A stretch of 64,000 bases of DNA from Paraburkholderia sacchari (GTDB lineage: Bacteria; Pseudomonadota; Gammaproteobacteria; Burkholderiales; Burkholderiaceae), in the NCBI RefSeq assembly GCF_000785435.2, contig NZ_JTDB02000008.1:124001-188000 (forward strand), written 5' to 3'. Shown in pieces: positions 27,522-36,594 of the stretch. Made by a program: the position numbers and the translations under genes. The first letter of the stretch is position 1; the number at the start of each line of letters is the position of its first letter. The notes below the pieces were generated by a model. The model saw only the letters and a list, made by a program, of their open reading frames with translations, had not been told where the DNA came from and did no database searches.

Positions 27522-27608
27522 TGCATCGAATTGGTGCGTTGGAGTTTTTATGCACCATAATGAGTTGTGTTTCGTGCGCCAAATCAGAGAATGCACGGAG
27601 TTGGTGCG
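27522..27608 (+). promoter_or_regulatory. Cluster of NtrC-type enhancer sites upstream of glnA
   Basis: Three sequences match the NtrC dyad TGCACYA-N3-TGGTGCA: TGCATCG-AAT-TGGTGCG (27522-27538), TGCACCA-TAA-TGAGTTG (27551-27567) and TGCACGG-AGT-TGGTGCG (27592-27608). The first and third match well in both halves; the middle one only in its left half. They lie 100-190 bp before the sigma-54 promoter, the normal enhancer distance. More half-sites (GGTGCG) are scattered from 27466 to 27671. Confidence 0.7.
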
Positions 27609-27706
27609 TGGGGCCGACCGTTTTGTGCAGCCGGCACGATTGCGGCGCGCGCCGTTTCGCTTCAGGTGCGTGCCTGCATTGGGTTTGCGCAGACTTGGCC
27701 CAAAGC

Positions 27707-27723
27707 TGGCACAGAAGGTGCTT
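27707..27723 (+). promoter_or_regulatory. Sigma-54 promoter of glnA
   Basis: TGGCAC-AGAAG-GTGCTT fits the -24/-12 consensus (GG at -24, GC at -12, 5-nt gap). The predicted start is about 27735, 80 nt before the glnA ATG. Together with the NtrC sites it indicates nitrogen-limitation control by the NtrBC pair encoded just downstream. Confidence 0.75.
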
Positions 27724-27813
27724 TATATGTCGCGATCGGTTCACAGCGGCGTGGATCAACAGAATTGGCACGGCGGCAACGGTCGCCGAAATCGTTAATC
27801 AGGAGAAAAGGTT

Positions 27814-29229
27814 ATGAGCAAATCCGTGGCCGACGTCATGCAACTCGTCAAGGACGAAGACGTCAAGTTTGTCGACTTCCGCTTCACGGACACGCGCGGC
27901 AAGGAGCAGCACGTCTCGGTTCCGCTGTCGCACTTCGACGAAGACAAGTTCGAGTCGGGTCATGCGTTTGACGGTTCGTCGATTGCCGGCTGGAAGGGCA
28001 TCGAAGCCTCGGACATGCTGCTCGTTCCGGATCCGAATACGGCGTTCATCGACCCGTTCTACGAAGAGTCCACGCTGGTCCTCACCTGCGACGTGGTCGA
28101 GCCGGCAGACGGCAAGGGCTACGAGCGCGACCCGCGCTCGCTCGCCAAGCGTGCCGAAGCGTACCTGAAGAGCACGGGCCTCGGCGACACGGCCTTCTTC
28201 GGTCCGGAACCCGAATTCTTCATTTTCGACTCGGTCCAGTGGAACACGGACATGTCGGGCACCTTCGTCAAGATCGGCTCGGATGAAGCGCCGTGGTCGT
28301 CGTCGCGCGAAATGGAAGGCGGCAATCCGGGTCACCGTCCGGGCGTGAAGGGCGGCTACTTCCCGGTCGCGCCGGTCGACACGTTCCAGGACATGCGCTC
28401 GGAAATGAGCCTGCTGCTCGAACAGATCGGTATTCCGGTCGAAGTGCACCACCACGAAGTGGCGGGCCAGGGCCAGAACGAAATCGGCACGAAGTTCTCG
28501 ACGCTGGTTCAGCGCGCGGACTGGACGCAGCAGATGAAGTACATCATCCACAACGTCGCGCACACGTACGGCAAGACGGCCACGTTCATGCCGAAGCCGG
28601 TCGTTGGCGACAACGGTTCGGGCATGCACGTTCACCAGTCGATCTGGAAGGACGGCCAGAACCTGTTCGCGGGCAACGGCTACGCAGGCCTCTCGGAATT
28701 CGCGCTGTTCTACATCGGCGGCATCATCAAGCACGCTCGCGCGCTGAACGCCATCACGAACCCGGGTACGAACTCGTACAAGCGTCTGGTTCCGCACTTC
28801 GAAGCGCCGGTCAAGCTTGCTTACTCGGCACGCAACCGTTCGGCATCGATCCGCATTCCGCACGTGTCGAATCCGAAGGGCCGCCGTATCGAAACGCGCT
28901 TCCCGGATCCGCTGGCCAACCCGTACCTGTGCTTCTCGGCACTGATGATGGCGGGTCTGGACGGCGTGCAGAACAAGATCCACCCGGGCGAAGCCGCCGA
29001 CAAGAACCTGTACGACCTGCCGCCGGAAGAGGATGCAAAGATCCCGACCGTCTGCGCGGGCCTCGACCAGGCACTGGAAGCGCTCGACAAGGATCGCGAG
29101 TTCCTGACGCGCGGCGGCGTGTTCACGGATTCGATGATCGACGCTTACCTCGAACTGAAGGAAGGCGAACTGCAGCGCGTGCGCATGACCACGCACCCGA
29201 TCGAGTTCGAACTGTACTACTCGCTGTAA
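27814..29229 (+). CDS. glnA: Glutamine synthetase type I
   Basis: Makes glutamine from glutamate, ammonia and ATP; the active form is a dodecamer. 471 residues with the family's ordered motifs: DGSSIAGW, the ATP/glutamate-binding GPEPEFFIFD, KPVVGDNGSGMHVHQS, and NLYDLPPEE with the tyrosine (about 399) that GlnE adenylylates to switch the enzyme off. So regulation is by both transcription (NtrC, sigma-54) and adenylylation. Ribosome site AGGAGAAAAGG. A terminator follows at 29305 before ntrB, so ntrBC may have some separate expression. Confidence 0.98.
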   Translation: MSKSVADVMQLVKDEDVKFVDFRFTDTRGKEQHVSVPLSHFDEDKFESGHAFDGSSIAGWKGIEASDMLLVPDPNTAFIDPFYEESTLVLTCDVVEPADGKGYERDPRSLAKRAEAYLKSTGLGDTAFFGPEPEFFIFDSVQWNTDMSGTFVKIGSDEAPWSSSREMEGGNPGHRPGVKGGYFPVAPVDTFQDMRSEMSLLLEQIGIPVEVHHHEVAGQGQNEIGTKFSTLVQRADWTQQMKYIIHNVAHTYGKTATFMPKPVVGDNGSGMHVHQSIWKDGQNLFAGNGYAGLSEFALFYIGGIIKHARALNAITNPGTNSYKRLVPHFEAPVKLAYSARNRSASIRIPHVSNPKGRRIETRFPDPLANPYLCFSALMMAGLDGVQNKIHPGEAADKNLYDLPPEEDAKIPTVCAGLDQALEALDKDREFLTRGGVFTDSMIDAYLELKEGELQRVRMTTHPIEFELYYSL

Positions 29230-29304
29230 TCGGCGAACGGCGCTTCGCACGTGCTTACGCGGCGAAGCGCTCGTCCGACGTCGGCAAGCATGTCAACTTC
29301 GGTC

Positions 29305-29334
29305 AAAAAGGGACGGCGTTGCCGTCCCTTTTTC
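29305..29334 (+). terminator. Terminator between glnA and ntrB
   Basis: Thirteen-base stem AAAAAGGGACGGC / GCCGTCCCTTTTT around GTT, ending in T residues. It should limit read-through from glnA into ntrBC, as in enteric glnALG. Confidence 0.88.
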
Positions 29335-29396
29335 GTTGGCGTGGTTGCGGAGTCACTCATCTTCAACGATATGGATTGAATCCGCGCGTCCGGAAT

Positions 29397-30539
29397 ATGG
29401 TGCTCAAGAATCTGATCAAGGCAAGGAAGGGTCACGCGGAGCCGCTCTCGGACGAGACGGCGCTCGTGGAGTCGGGGCTGTTGCACGGCTTCGAAGCGTT
29501 GCCCACGGTCGTGCTCGTGCTCGACAAGCGCACCTTGCGCGTGGCGTTCGCGAACCCCACGGCCGAGGCGATGCTCGATCTTTCGCGGCGCCAGCTCACG
29601 CAGATGGCGTGGTCCGATCTTTTCTCCAACGCGGACGAACTGCTCGAAACGATCGCATCAATTGCGGCGCACCGTTTTCATGCGACGCGCCTCGACGCCA
29701 CGCTCGAACGACCGGGCCGCGAGGCGCTGCACGTGCACGCGATCGTTGGCTTTCTCGAGAGCGCGCCCGACTATGTGCTGCTCGAGCTGTTCGAAAACGA
29801 GCGGCATCTCAAGAGCGATCGCGAGGAGCGCATTCACGACCTGGCGACCGTCAACAAGCATCTGATCCGCAATCTCGCCCACGAGATCAAGAACCCGCTC
29901 GGCGGCATTCGCGGCGCGGCGCAGTTGCTCGAATTCGAGCTCGGCACGCTCGGCCGCGACGAGCTGCGCGAGTACACGCAGGTTGTCATCAAGGAGTCGG
30001 ACCGGCTGCAAACGCTCGTCGACCGGCTGCTCGAGCCGCACCGGCATCCCCATATCGTCGGCGACGTGAACATTCACGAAGTGTGCGAGCGCGTGCGCGC
30101 CGTGATTCTCGCCGAGTTTCCGCGCGGCCTCACGATCGAGCGCGACTACGATGTGAGCGTGCCCGACCTGCGCGGCGACAAGGAACAACTGATCCAGGCA
30201 CTGCTGAACATCGTGCGCAACGCGGCGCAGGCGCTGCGCGAACGGATCTCGCAAGGCGACGCGCGCATCGAGTTGCGCACGCGCATCGCGCGCAAGATCA
30301 CGATTTCCAAGCGCCTGTGCAAGCTGGCACTGGACTTGCATGTCATTGATAACGGACCCGGCATTCCCGACGAGATCCGCGACCGCATCTTCTATCCGCT
30401 CGTCTCCGGGCGCGAGGATGGCAGCGGTCTCGGGCTCACGCTTGCGCAAACCTTCGTGCAGCAGCACGACGGATTGATCGAAGTGGAAAGCCGGCCGGGC
30501 CACACGGAGTTTCAGATCCTGCTTCCGCTCGACAACTGA
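29397..30539 (+). CDS. ntrB: Nitrogen regulation sensor kinase NtrB (GlnL)
   Basis: Soluble histidine kinase/phosphatase for NtrC, held in phosphatase mode by PII protein when nitrogen is ample. 380 residues: PAS sensor domain (about 30-130), dimerisation and phospho-acceptor helix with LAHEIKNPLGGIRGAAQLL (His about 161), and an ATPase domain with DNGPGIP and GSGLGLTLAQTFV. ATG at 29397; the frame is open far upstream but only as a shadow of glnA. Lies 60 bp after the terminator and 50 bp before ntrC. Confidence 0.95.
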   Translation: MVLKNLIKARKGHAEPLSDETALVESGLLHGFEALPTVVLVLDKRTLRVAFANPTAEAMLDLSRRQLTQMAWSDLFSNADELLETIASIAAHRFHATRLDATLERPGREALHVHAIVGFLESAPDYVLLELFENERHLKSDREERIHDLATVNKHLIRNLAHEIKNPLGGIRGAAQLLEFELGTLGRDELREYTQVVIKESDRLQTLVDRLLEPHRHPHIVGDVNIHEVCERVRAVILAEFPRGLTIERDYDVSVPDLRGDKEQLIQALLNIVRNAAQALRERISQGDARIELRTRIARKITISKRLCKLALDLHVIDNGPGIPDEIRDRIFYPLVSGREDGSGLGLTLAQTFVQQHDGLIEVESRPGHTEFQILLPLDN

Positions 30540-30589
30540 TCCACCGCCATTACTTCTATCGCAAGCCACCAGGACTTCTGACCGACCTT

Positions 30590-32170
30590 ATGAAGCCGAT
30601 CTGGATAGTAGACGACGACCAATCGATACGCTGGGTGCTCGAAAAAGCCCTTGCGCGCGAGAATTTCGCGACCCGCAGCTTCTCGAACGTGCGCGACGCC
30701 GCGAGCGCGCTCGAACACGACAGCCCGCAGGTGCTCGTCTCCGACATTCGCATGCCGGGCGGCTCGGGCCTCGAACTGCTGCAAACCGTGCGCGAGCGCC
30801 TGCCGGGCCTGCCCGTCATCATCATGACCGCATTCTCCGACCTCGATAGCGCGGTGGCCGCGTTTCAGGGCGGCGCGTTCGAGTATCTCGCCAAGCCCTT
30901 CGACGTGGCCAAGGCTGTCGAGCTGATCCGCCGCGCCGTGGACGAGAGCATGCGCGGCGAGCATCAATGGGACGAGCGGCCCGCCGAGGCGCCCGAGATG
31001 CTGGGCCAGGCGCCGGCGATGCAGGACATGTTTCGCGCCATCGGCCGCCTCTCGCATTCGGCGGCCACGGTGCTCATCACGGGCGAATCCGGCACCGGAA
31101 AGGAGCTGGTCGCGCGCGCGTTGCACCGCCATAGCCCACGCGCAAACGGTCCGTTCATCGCGCTGAACACTGCTGCCATCCCCAAGGATCTTCTGGAATC
31201 CGAACTGTTCGGTCATGAGCGCGGCGCGTTCACGGGCGCGCAGGCGATGCGCCAGGGCCGCTTCGAGCAGGCCGAGAACGGCACGCTGTTTCTCGACGAA
31301 ATCGGCGACATGCCGTTCGACTTGCAGACGCGCCTGTTGCGCGTGCTCTCCGATGGGCAGTTTTATCGCGTGGGCGGCCACAACCCTTTGCGCGCGAACG
31401 TGCGCGTGATAGCAGCTACGCACCAGAACCTGGAAACGCGGGTGCGCCAGGGGCTGTTTCGCGAGGACTTGTATCACCGCCTCAACGTGATTCGTCTGCG
31501 CTTGCCGGCGCTGCGCGAGCGCAGCGAGGACATCCCGCTGCTCACGCGCCATTTTCTGCAGAAGAGTGCGCGCGAACTCGGTGTCGAGCCCAAGCGCGTG
31601 TCCGACGAGGCGCTGGCGTATATGTCTTCGCTGGCGTTTCCCGGCAATGTGCGCCAGCTTGAAAACCTCGCGAACTGGCTCACGGTGATGGCGCCTGCGC
31701 AGACCATCGAGATCAAGGACTTACCGCCCGATCTGGTGCCCGCGCATGCCGCGACAACCGAGGGCGCTTCCGCGGGTGCGTTGGGCGAAGCCTCGCCGGC
31801 CACTATTGCGCTGGGGGCGCCGCTCACGGGGGGCGAGAGCACAATGGCCGTGCCGGCGGGTGTCGCAGGCGCTGCGAGTTTCGCAAGCGTGCAGGGCGCA
31901 AGCGGCGGCGTGCCGGGTGCGCAATCCGCGGCCAACGGTGCTGCGGCGCCGCCTGTGGGGGTTTGGGAAAGCGGCTTGCGCACGGAGGTCGCGCGCCTTC
32001 TGCGCGAGAACAGTGCAGGCGTCATGGACGAACTCTCGCGACGCTTCGAAGCTGCCGTGATTCGCGAAGCGCTCGAATATACGCGCGGCCGCAAGGTCGA
32101 GGCCGCCGAGCGTCTTGGCATCGGCCGCAACACCATCACGCGCAAGATCCAGGAACTCGACCTCGAATGA
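30590..32170 (+). CDS. ntrC: Sigma-54 response regulator NtrC (GlnG)
   Basis: Enhancer-binding activator of nitrogen genes. Receiver domain (1-120) with phospho-acceptor in VLVSDIRMPG; AAA+ domain (about 140-375) with GESGTGKE, the sigma-54 contact loop GAFTGA, and DEIGDMPFDLQTRLLRVL; C-terminal Fis-type helix-turn-helix RLGIGRNTITRKIQEL. At 526 residues it is longer than the usual 470: a Gly/Ala/Ser-rich linker of about 65 residues (390-455) separates the AAA+ and DNA-binding parts. Predicted to act on the sites upstream of glnA. Confidence 0.96.
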   Translation: MKPIWIVDDDQSIRWVLEKALARENFATRSFSNVRDAASALEHDSPQVLVSDIRMPGGSGLELLQTVRERLPGLPVIIMTAFSDLDSAVAAFQGGAFEYLAKPFDVAKAVELIRRAVDESMRGEHQWDERPAEAPEMLGQAPAMQDMFRAIGRLSHSAATVLITGESGTGKELVARALHRHSPRANGPFIALNTAAIPKDLLESELFGHERGAFTGAQAMRQGRFEQAENGTLFLDEIGDMPFDLQTRLLRVLSDGQFYRVGGHNPLRANVRVIAATHQNLETRVRQGLFREDLYHRLNVIRLRLPALRERSEDIPLLTRHFLQKSARELGVEPKRVSDEALAYMSSLAFPGNVRQLENLANWLTVMAPAQTIEIKDLPPDLVPAHAATTEGASAGALGEASPATIALGAPLTGGESTMAVPAGVAGAASFASVQGASGGVPGAQSAANGAAAPPVGVWESGLRTEVARLLRENSAGVMDELSRRFEAAVIREALEYTRGRKVEAAERLGIGRNTITRKIQELDLE

Positions 32171-32220
32171 GCGCGGCATGAGCCGTGCGTGGCGGCCAGC
32201 CCGGGCCGTCAAGCACGGGT

Positions 32221-32262
32221 CGTTCCAAACGGGCCGTCCCAAACGGGCCGTCCCAAACGGGC
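32221..32262 (+). repeat. 14-bp tandem repeat, three copies
   Basis: CGTTCCAAACGGGC followed by two identical CGTCCCAAACGGGC, ending with a further partial unit. Lies between ntrC and the peptidase gene. Confidence 0.7.
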
Positions 32263-32334
32263 TGTGTCCATGCGCGAGGCCCTTCGCGCGCGGTGGGGCA
32301 TAATCGACGCTGGTTTTCCCGTCGATGATCGAAC

Positions 32335-34416
32335 ATGCCCGTGACTTCCCCGTGGCCCGCCGAGGCCGATCCGTTCCTCTCCCTCGAATCGCTCGACGAC
32401 CCCGCCGCCATGGCCTGGGTCGAGGCGCAGAACGCGCGCACGCGCAGCGCATGGCAAGGCGGCGAACGCTTCGAAGCGCTGGAAAAGCGTCTCGCGCAGG
32501 CCTATTTGCCGCGCGAGCGGCCCGTGATCCCGAGCCGCTGGCAGGAGTGGGCCTACGATCTCTGGGAAGACGAGGACAATCCGAAGGGCCTGTGGCGCCG
32601 CGCGAAGTGGGCCGACTGGCGCGCACGCAAACCGCAGTGGCAGACGCTCATCGACTTCGACGCGCTCGGCGCGGTTGAACGCATGCCCTGGGTGTGCGCG
32701 GGCATCGACATCCTTTATCCCGACGGCGATCGCGCACTGATCCAGCTTTCGGACGGCGGCGCCGATGCCGTCACCGTGCGCGAGTTCGATCTCGAAAGGC
32801 GCGTGTTCGTCGACGGCGGTTTTGCGATCGAGAAGGAAGGCAAGCACATCATCTCGTGGATCGACCGCGATACGGTGTACGTCGGCTGGGATCACGGCAA
32901 GAAGATGCTTACACGCTCGGGTTATCCGCGCGAAGTGCGCCGCTGGACGCGCGGCACGCGTCTCGCCGATGCGCCTGTTGTGTTCCGTGGCGAGTTCGAC
33001 GACATCAGCGTGGAGGGCGATTACGACCCTGTCGAGAGGCGTCATGACGTGGTGCGCAGCGTCGACTTTTTCGACTCCTTGACGTACCGGCTCGACGAGC
33101 GCGAGCAGTGGCAGCTCTACGACGTGCCCTCGCATGTGGCAGTGGGCGCGTGGCATGGCTGGCTAATGCTCGAGCCGCGGCTCGACTGGGCGCTCGGCGA
33201 ACACACCTGGGCGGGCGGCTCGCTGCTCGCCATTCGCGAAGACGCATTTCTTGCTGGCGAGCGCAACGTCACACCGCTTTTCACGCCCACGCCGGTGACG
33301 TCGGCATGCGACTGGAGCACGACGAAAAACGTCCTGATCGTCTCGTGGCTCGACGACGTGCAAAGCCGCACGATGCTGTGGCACCCGCAGCAGAAAGAAG
33401 GCGCATGGACGTGGCAGTCGCGTCTTTTTCCGGCGCGCGCGAGTTCGCAGGTGGATGTTTCGCCCATCGAGGACACGCTCAACGACGAAGTCTTCGTCGA
33501 TGTGGACGACTATTTGCTGCCGCCAGAATATTGGCTCGCCGATCTCGCGCAGCAGGACTTGCAGAACTGGGAACTGCTCGATCGCTGGCCCACGCAGTTC
33601 GATGCCGCGCCGCTTGCCGTGATTCGCTCGCATGCGCGTTCCGCGGATGGCACGATGGTGCCGTTCACCGTGGTCGGCCCGCGCGCCGCGCTCGAGGGCG
33701 AGGTGCGCAAGCCGCTGCCGTGCCTGTTGACGGGTTATGGCGGCTTCGCCATCTCGCTCACGCCGCAGTATCTGGTTGGCTCGGGCATAGGCTGGCTGGA
33801 GCAGGGCGGCATCGTCGCCATCGCCCATATTCGCGGCGGTGGCGAGTATGGCACCGCCTGGCACGTGAACGCGCAACGCGAGCAGCGGCAGCGCTCGTTC
33901 GACGACTTCATTGCGGTGTCGGAGCAACTGGTTGCCGAGGGTTATACGAGCGCGGCGCAACTGGGCATCAAGGGCGGCAGCAACGGCGGCCTGTTGGTTG
34001 GCGCGTGCATGGTGCAGCGCCCGGAATTGTTCGGAGCGGTCGTGTGCGAAGTGCCGCTGCTCGACATGCAGCGCTATCCGCTGCTGCACGCAGGGGCGTC
34101 ATGGATGGACGAATACGGCGATCCTGAGGATTCCGAAGAAGGGCGCGCGCTTGCAGAATACTCGCCGTATCAGCGCGTGAAAGCCGGGGTTGCGTACCCG
34201 AGCGTCCTTTTCACGACATCGACCAGCGACGACCGCGTGCATCCCGCGCACGCGCGCAAAATGGTCGCGCGCATGCAGGAGCAGGGGCACGCGAACGTCT
34301 GGTATCTGGAGAACACCGAAGGCGGCCACGGGCCAGGCAGCGACTCGCTCGAGCGCGCGCAGTACGACGCGCTCGTCTACCGCTTTTTGTGGACCACGCT
34401 CGCCGGAACGTGGTGA
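32335..34416 (+). CDS. Prolyl oligopeptidase family serine peptidase (S9A)
   Basis: Cytosolic serine peptidase, 693 residues: an N-terminal seven-blade propeller (about 60-420) and a C-terminal alpha/beta hydrolase. Catalytic residues: Ser in GGSNGG (about 548), Asp in SDDRVHPAH (about 632) and His in EGGHGPG (about 664). It cuts short peptides, after proline in the name-giving enzyme; specificity here is not certain. No signal peptide is seen. Start MPVTSPWPAEADPF at 32335 precedes the propeller lid region typical of the family. Converges with xth. Confidence 0.9.
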   Translation: MPVTSPWPAEADPFLSLESLDDPAAMAWVEAQNARTRSAWQGGERFEALEKRLAQAYLPRERPVIPSRWQEWAYDLWEDEDNPKGLWRRAKWADWRARKPQWQTLIDFDALGAVERMPWVCAGIDILYPDGDRALIQLSDGGADAVTVREFDLERRVFVDGGFAIEKEGKHIISWIDRDTVYVGWDHGKKMLTRSGYPREVRRWTRGTRLADAPVVFRGEFDDISVEGDYDPVERRHDVVRSVDFFDSLTYRLDEREQWQLYDVPSHVAVGAWHGWLMLEPRLDWALGEHTWAGGSLLAIREDAFLAGERNVTPLFTPTPVTSACDWSTTKNVLIVSWLDDVQSRTMLWHPQQKEGAWTWQSRLFPARASSQVDVSPIEDTLNDEVFVDVDDYLLPPEYWLADLAQQDLQNWELLDRWPTQFDAAPLAVIRSHARSADGTMVPFTVVGPRAALEGEVRKPLPCLLTGYGGFAISLTPQYLVGSGIGWLEQGGIVAIAHIRGGGEYGTAWHVNAQREQRQRSFDDFIAVSEQLVAEGYTSAAQLGIKGGSNGGLLVGACMVQRPELFGAVVCEVPLLDMQRYPLLHAGASWMDEYGDPEDSEEGRALAEYSPYQRVKAGVAYPSVLFTTSTSDDRVHPAHARKMVARMQEQGHANVWYLENTEGGHGPGSDSLERAQYDALVYRFLWTTLAGTW

Positions 34417-34442
34417 GAACGGCGCGGGCTGCTGATTAATGC

Positions 34443-35228
34443 TCAGCCCGCGATCTTCAGATCGGCCACAACCGGTGTGTGGTCCGAAGGTTGCTCCCAC
34501 TTGCGCGGCACCTTGTCGATTTCGCACGACGCGAGCAGGGGCGTGAGCGCGGGCGAGAGCAGGATATGGTCGATGCGCAAGCCCGCGTTGCGGCGGAACG
34601 CGAACATGCGATAGTCCCACCACGTGAACATCTTGTCGGGCTGCTCGAACTGGCGGTACGCATCGACGAAACCGAGCGCGATGAGGCGCTGGAATTGCGC
34701 GCGCTCTTCCGGCGAGACGAGGTTCTGGCCCTCCCAGGCCTTCGGGTCGTGCACGTCGCGGTCTTCCGGCGCGATGTTGTAGTCGCCGAGCAGTGCGAGC
34801 TGCGGATGACGTTCCATCTCCGCACCGAGCCAATCGTGCATCGCATCGAGCCAGCTCAGCTTGTAGGCGAACTTTTCGGTGCCCGGCGCCTGGCCGTTCG
34901 GGAAATACGCACTGACGATGCGCACGCCGTCCACCGTGGCAGCAATCACGCGCTGCTGCGGGTCTTCGAAGCCGGGGATGTTGCGCACGACCGTGGCCTC
35001 GTCGACGGCCAGGCCATCGCGCACGAGAATGGCCACGCCGTTATAGGTCTTCTGGCCCGCGAACCAGCTGCGATAGCCTTGGGCCTCGAGTTCGGCGCGC
35101 GGGAACTTGTCGTCGGTGAGCTTCAGCTCCTGGAGGCAGAGCACGTCGGCCTTGCTTTCGGCGAGCCAGTCGACGACGTGCTGCAGACGGACCTTCAGGG
35201 AATTCACATTCCACGTTGCGATTTTCAT
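34443..35228 (-). CDS. xth: Exodeoxyribonuclease III
   Basis: Repair enzyme with AP-endonuclease and 3'-5' exonuclease activity on double-stranded DNA. 261 residues with the EEP-fold signatures MKIATWNVNSLKVRL, LQELKLTDDKFP (metal-binding Glu), LLGDYNIAPEDRDV and the C-terminal QPSDHTPVVADL (catalytic His). The start codon is the second-last feature before a 117-bp gap to the monooxygenase gene. Confidence 0.96.
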   Translation of the reverse strand: MKIATWNVNSLKVRLQHVVDWLAESKADVLCLQELKLTDDKFPRAELEAQGYRSWFAGQKTYNGVAILVRDGLAVDEATVVRNIPGFEDPQQRVIAATVDGVRIVSAYFPNGQAPGTEKFAYKLSWLDAMHDWLGAEMERHPQLALLGDYNIAPEDRDVHDPKAWEGQNLVSPEERAQFQRLIALGFVDAYRQFEQPDKMFTWWDYRMFAFRRNAGLRIDHILLSPALTPLLASCEIDKVPRKWEQPSDHTPVVADLKIAG

Positions 35229-35345
35229 GAATGGATGAGCGTTGGATCGGCGAAATACCGAATCATAACGCCCGACGATGCAGCGCGGGCCGCCGCCGCG
35301 CCACGACGGAGGCCATGCGTTCCCCTTGTTCTACTGTGCTGTGGA

Positions 35346-36332
35346 TCAGGCTAGCGCCGCGGCTTCGGCACTCGCGCTCGCCACACCCAGGCGTTCGCGC
35401 GCGGCTTCGTACTCGCGCTTCAGGCGCGCGATCAGCTCGGCTGTGGGCACGACGCTCTTGACCGCGCCGATGCCCTGGCCTGCGCCCCAGATCTCCTTCC
35501 ACGGCTTCACGCGGGTCGAGCCGAAGTTCATCGCCGACGGATCGGATTGCGGCAGCGCGTCGGGATCCAGGCCGCTCGCCACGATGCTCGAGCGCAGATA
35601 GTTGCCGTGCACGCCGGTGAAGAGATTCGAGTAGACGATATCGCTCGCGCCGCTTTCGACGATCATCTGCTTGTAGGCGTCGACCGCATTCGCTTCATGC
35701 GTGGCGATGAACGCCGAGCCGACATACGCGAGGTCCGCTCCGGCGGCCTGCGCCGCGAGAATGGCGTTGCCGTTGCCGATTGCGCCCGAGAGCAGCAGCG
35801 GGCCGTCGAACCATTCGCGAATCTCGTGGATGAGTGCGAACGGCGAGAGCGTACCCGCATGGCCGCCCGCGCCGGCAGCGACGGCGATCAGGCCGTCTGC
35901 CCCTTTCTCGATGGCTTTCTTCGCGAACGTGTTGTTGATCACGTCGTGCAGGACGATGCCGCCCCAGCCATGAATGGCCTGGTTCACGTCCTCGCGCGCG
36001 CCCAGCGAAGTGATGACGATGGGCACCTTGTACTCGGCGCATACGCCCAGATCGTGCTGGAGGCGGTCATTCGACTTGTGGACGATCTGGTTCACAGCGA
36101 ACGGCGCGGCGGGCTGATCGGGATGCTTCGCGTTGTATTCGGCGAGCTCGGTCGTGATGCGGTCGAGCCATTCGCCCAGCACGTGCTCGGGCCGCGCGTT
36201 CAGCGCGGGGAACGAGCCGACCACGCCCGCCTTGCACTGCGCGATCACGAGATTGGGATTCGAAATGATGAAAAGCGGCGAGCCGACGACGGGAATCGAG
36301 AGGCCGCGTCGCAGGACGGCGGGCAGGGCCAT
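35346..36332 (-). CDS. Nitronate monooxygenase / FMN-dependent flavin oxidoreductase
   Basis: TIM-barrel FMN enzyme of the 2-nitropropane dioxygenase family, 328 residues. Motifs: GSPLFIISNPNLVIAQCKAGVVGSFPALN at the N-terminus and the glycine-rich GAGGHAGTLSPFALIHEI, with the catalytic histidine, near residue 155; AQAAGADLAYVGSAFIAT binds FMN phosphate. It oxidises toxic nitronates. It is read away from the PadR gene, and the two share the palindromic control region, so PadR is its likely regulator. Confidence 0.9.
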   Translation of the reverse strand: MALPAVLRRGLSIPVVGSPLFIISNPNLVIAQCKAGVVGSFPALNARPEHVLGEWLDRITTELAEYNAKHPDQPAAPFAVNQIVHKSNDRLQHDLGVCAEYKVPIVITSLGAREDVNQAIHGWGGIVLHDVINNTFAKKAIEKGADGLIAVAAGAGGHAGTLSPFALIHEIREWFDGPLLLSGAIGNGNAILAAQAAGADLAYVGSAFIATHEANAVDAYKQMIVESGASDIVYSNLFTGVHGNYLRSSIVASGLDPDALPQSDPSAMNFGSTRVKPWKEIWGAGQGIGAVKSVVPTAELIARLKREYEAARERLGVASASAEAAALA

Positions 36333-36487
36333 GCGTATCTCCTTGTCGATGGAAGTGGGCGAGTGAGGCCGGGTTCCATCTCATGCAAAGCTGAATGAAG
36401 ACGGCGGCCCGATTTGGGCGCCGCCGTGTTGTTGCTCGCGTTGTGCGCCCGTGCTGGCGGGCCAACAGGGTTAAACATAGCAAACCC

Positions 36488-36549
36488 GCAGGCACTATGC
36501 AACTGGTTGCATAGTGCCTGCGTTCCAGATTGATCTGGAACGCAGGCAC
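36488..36549. promoter_or_regulatory. Two interlocked palindromes between the monooxygenase and padR
   Basis: First dyad 36488-36521: 16-bp perfect arms around TG, core TATGCAAC-TG-GTTGCATA, close to operators of PadR/AphA proteins (ATGCAA..TTGCAT). Second dyad 36514-36549: 17-bp perfect arms around TG, core GTTCCAGAT-TG-ATCTGGAAC. They share the element GTGCCTGC, which is the right arm of the first and the outer left arm of the second. The 2-nt spacers suit protein dimers on DNA better than RNA hairpins. Confidence 0.75.
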
Positions 36550-36594
36550 GGGAAACCGGGGTGGCATCGCGGGGACCTGGTTTAGAATCGCCTC

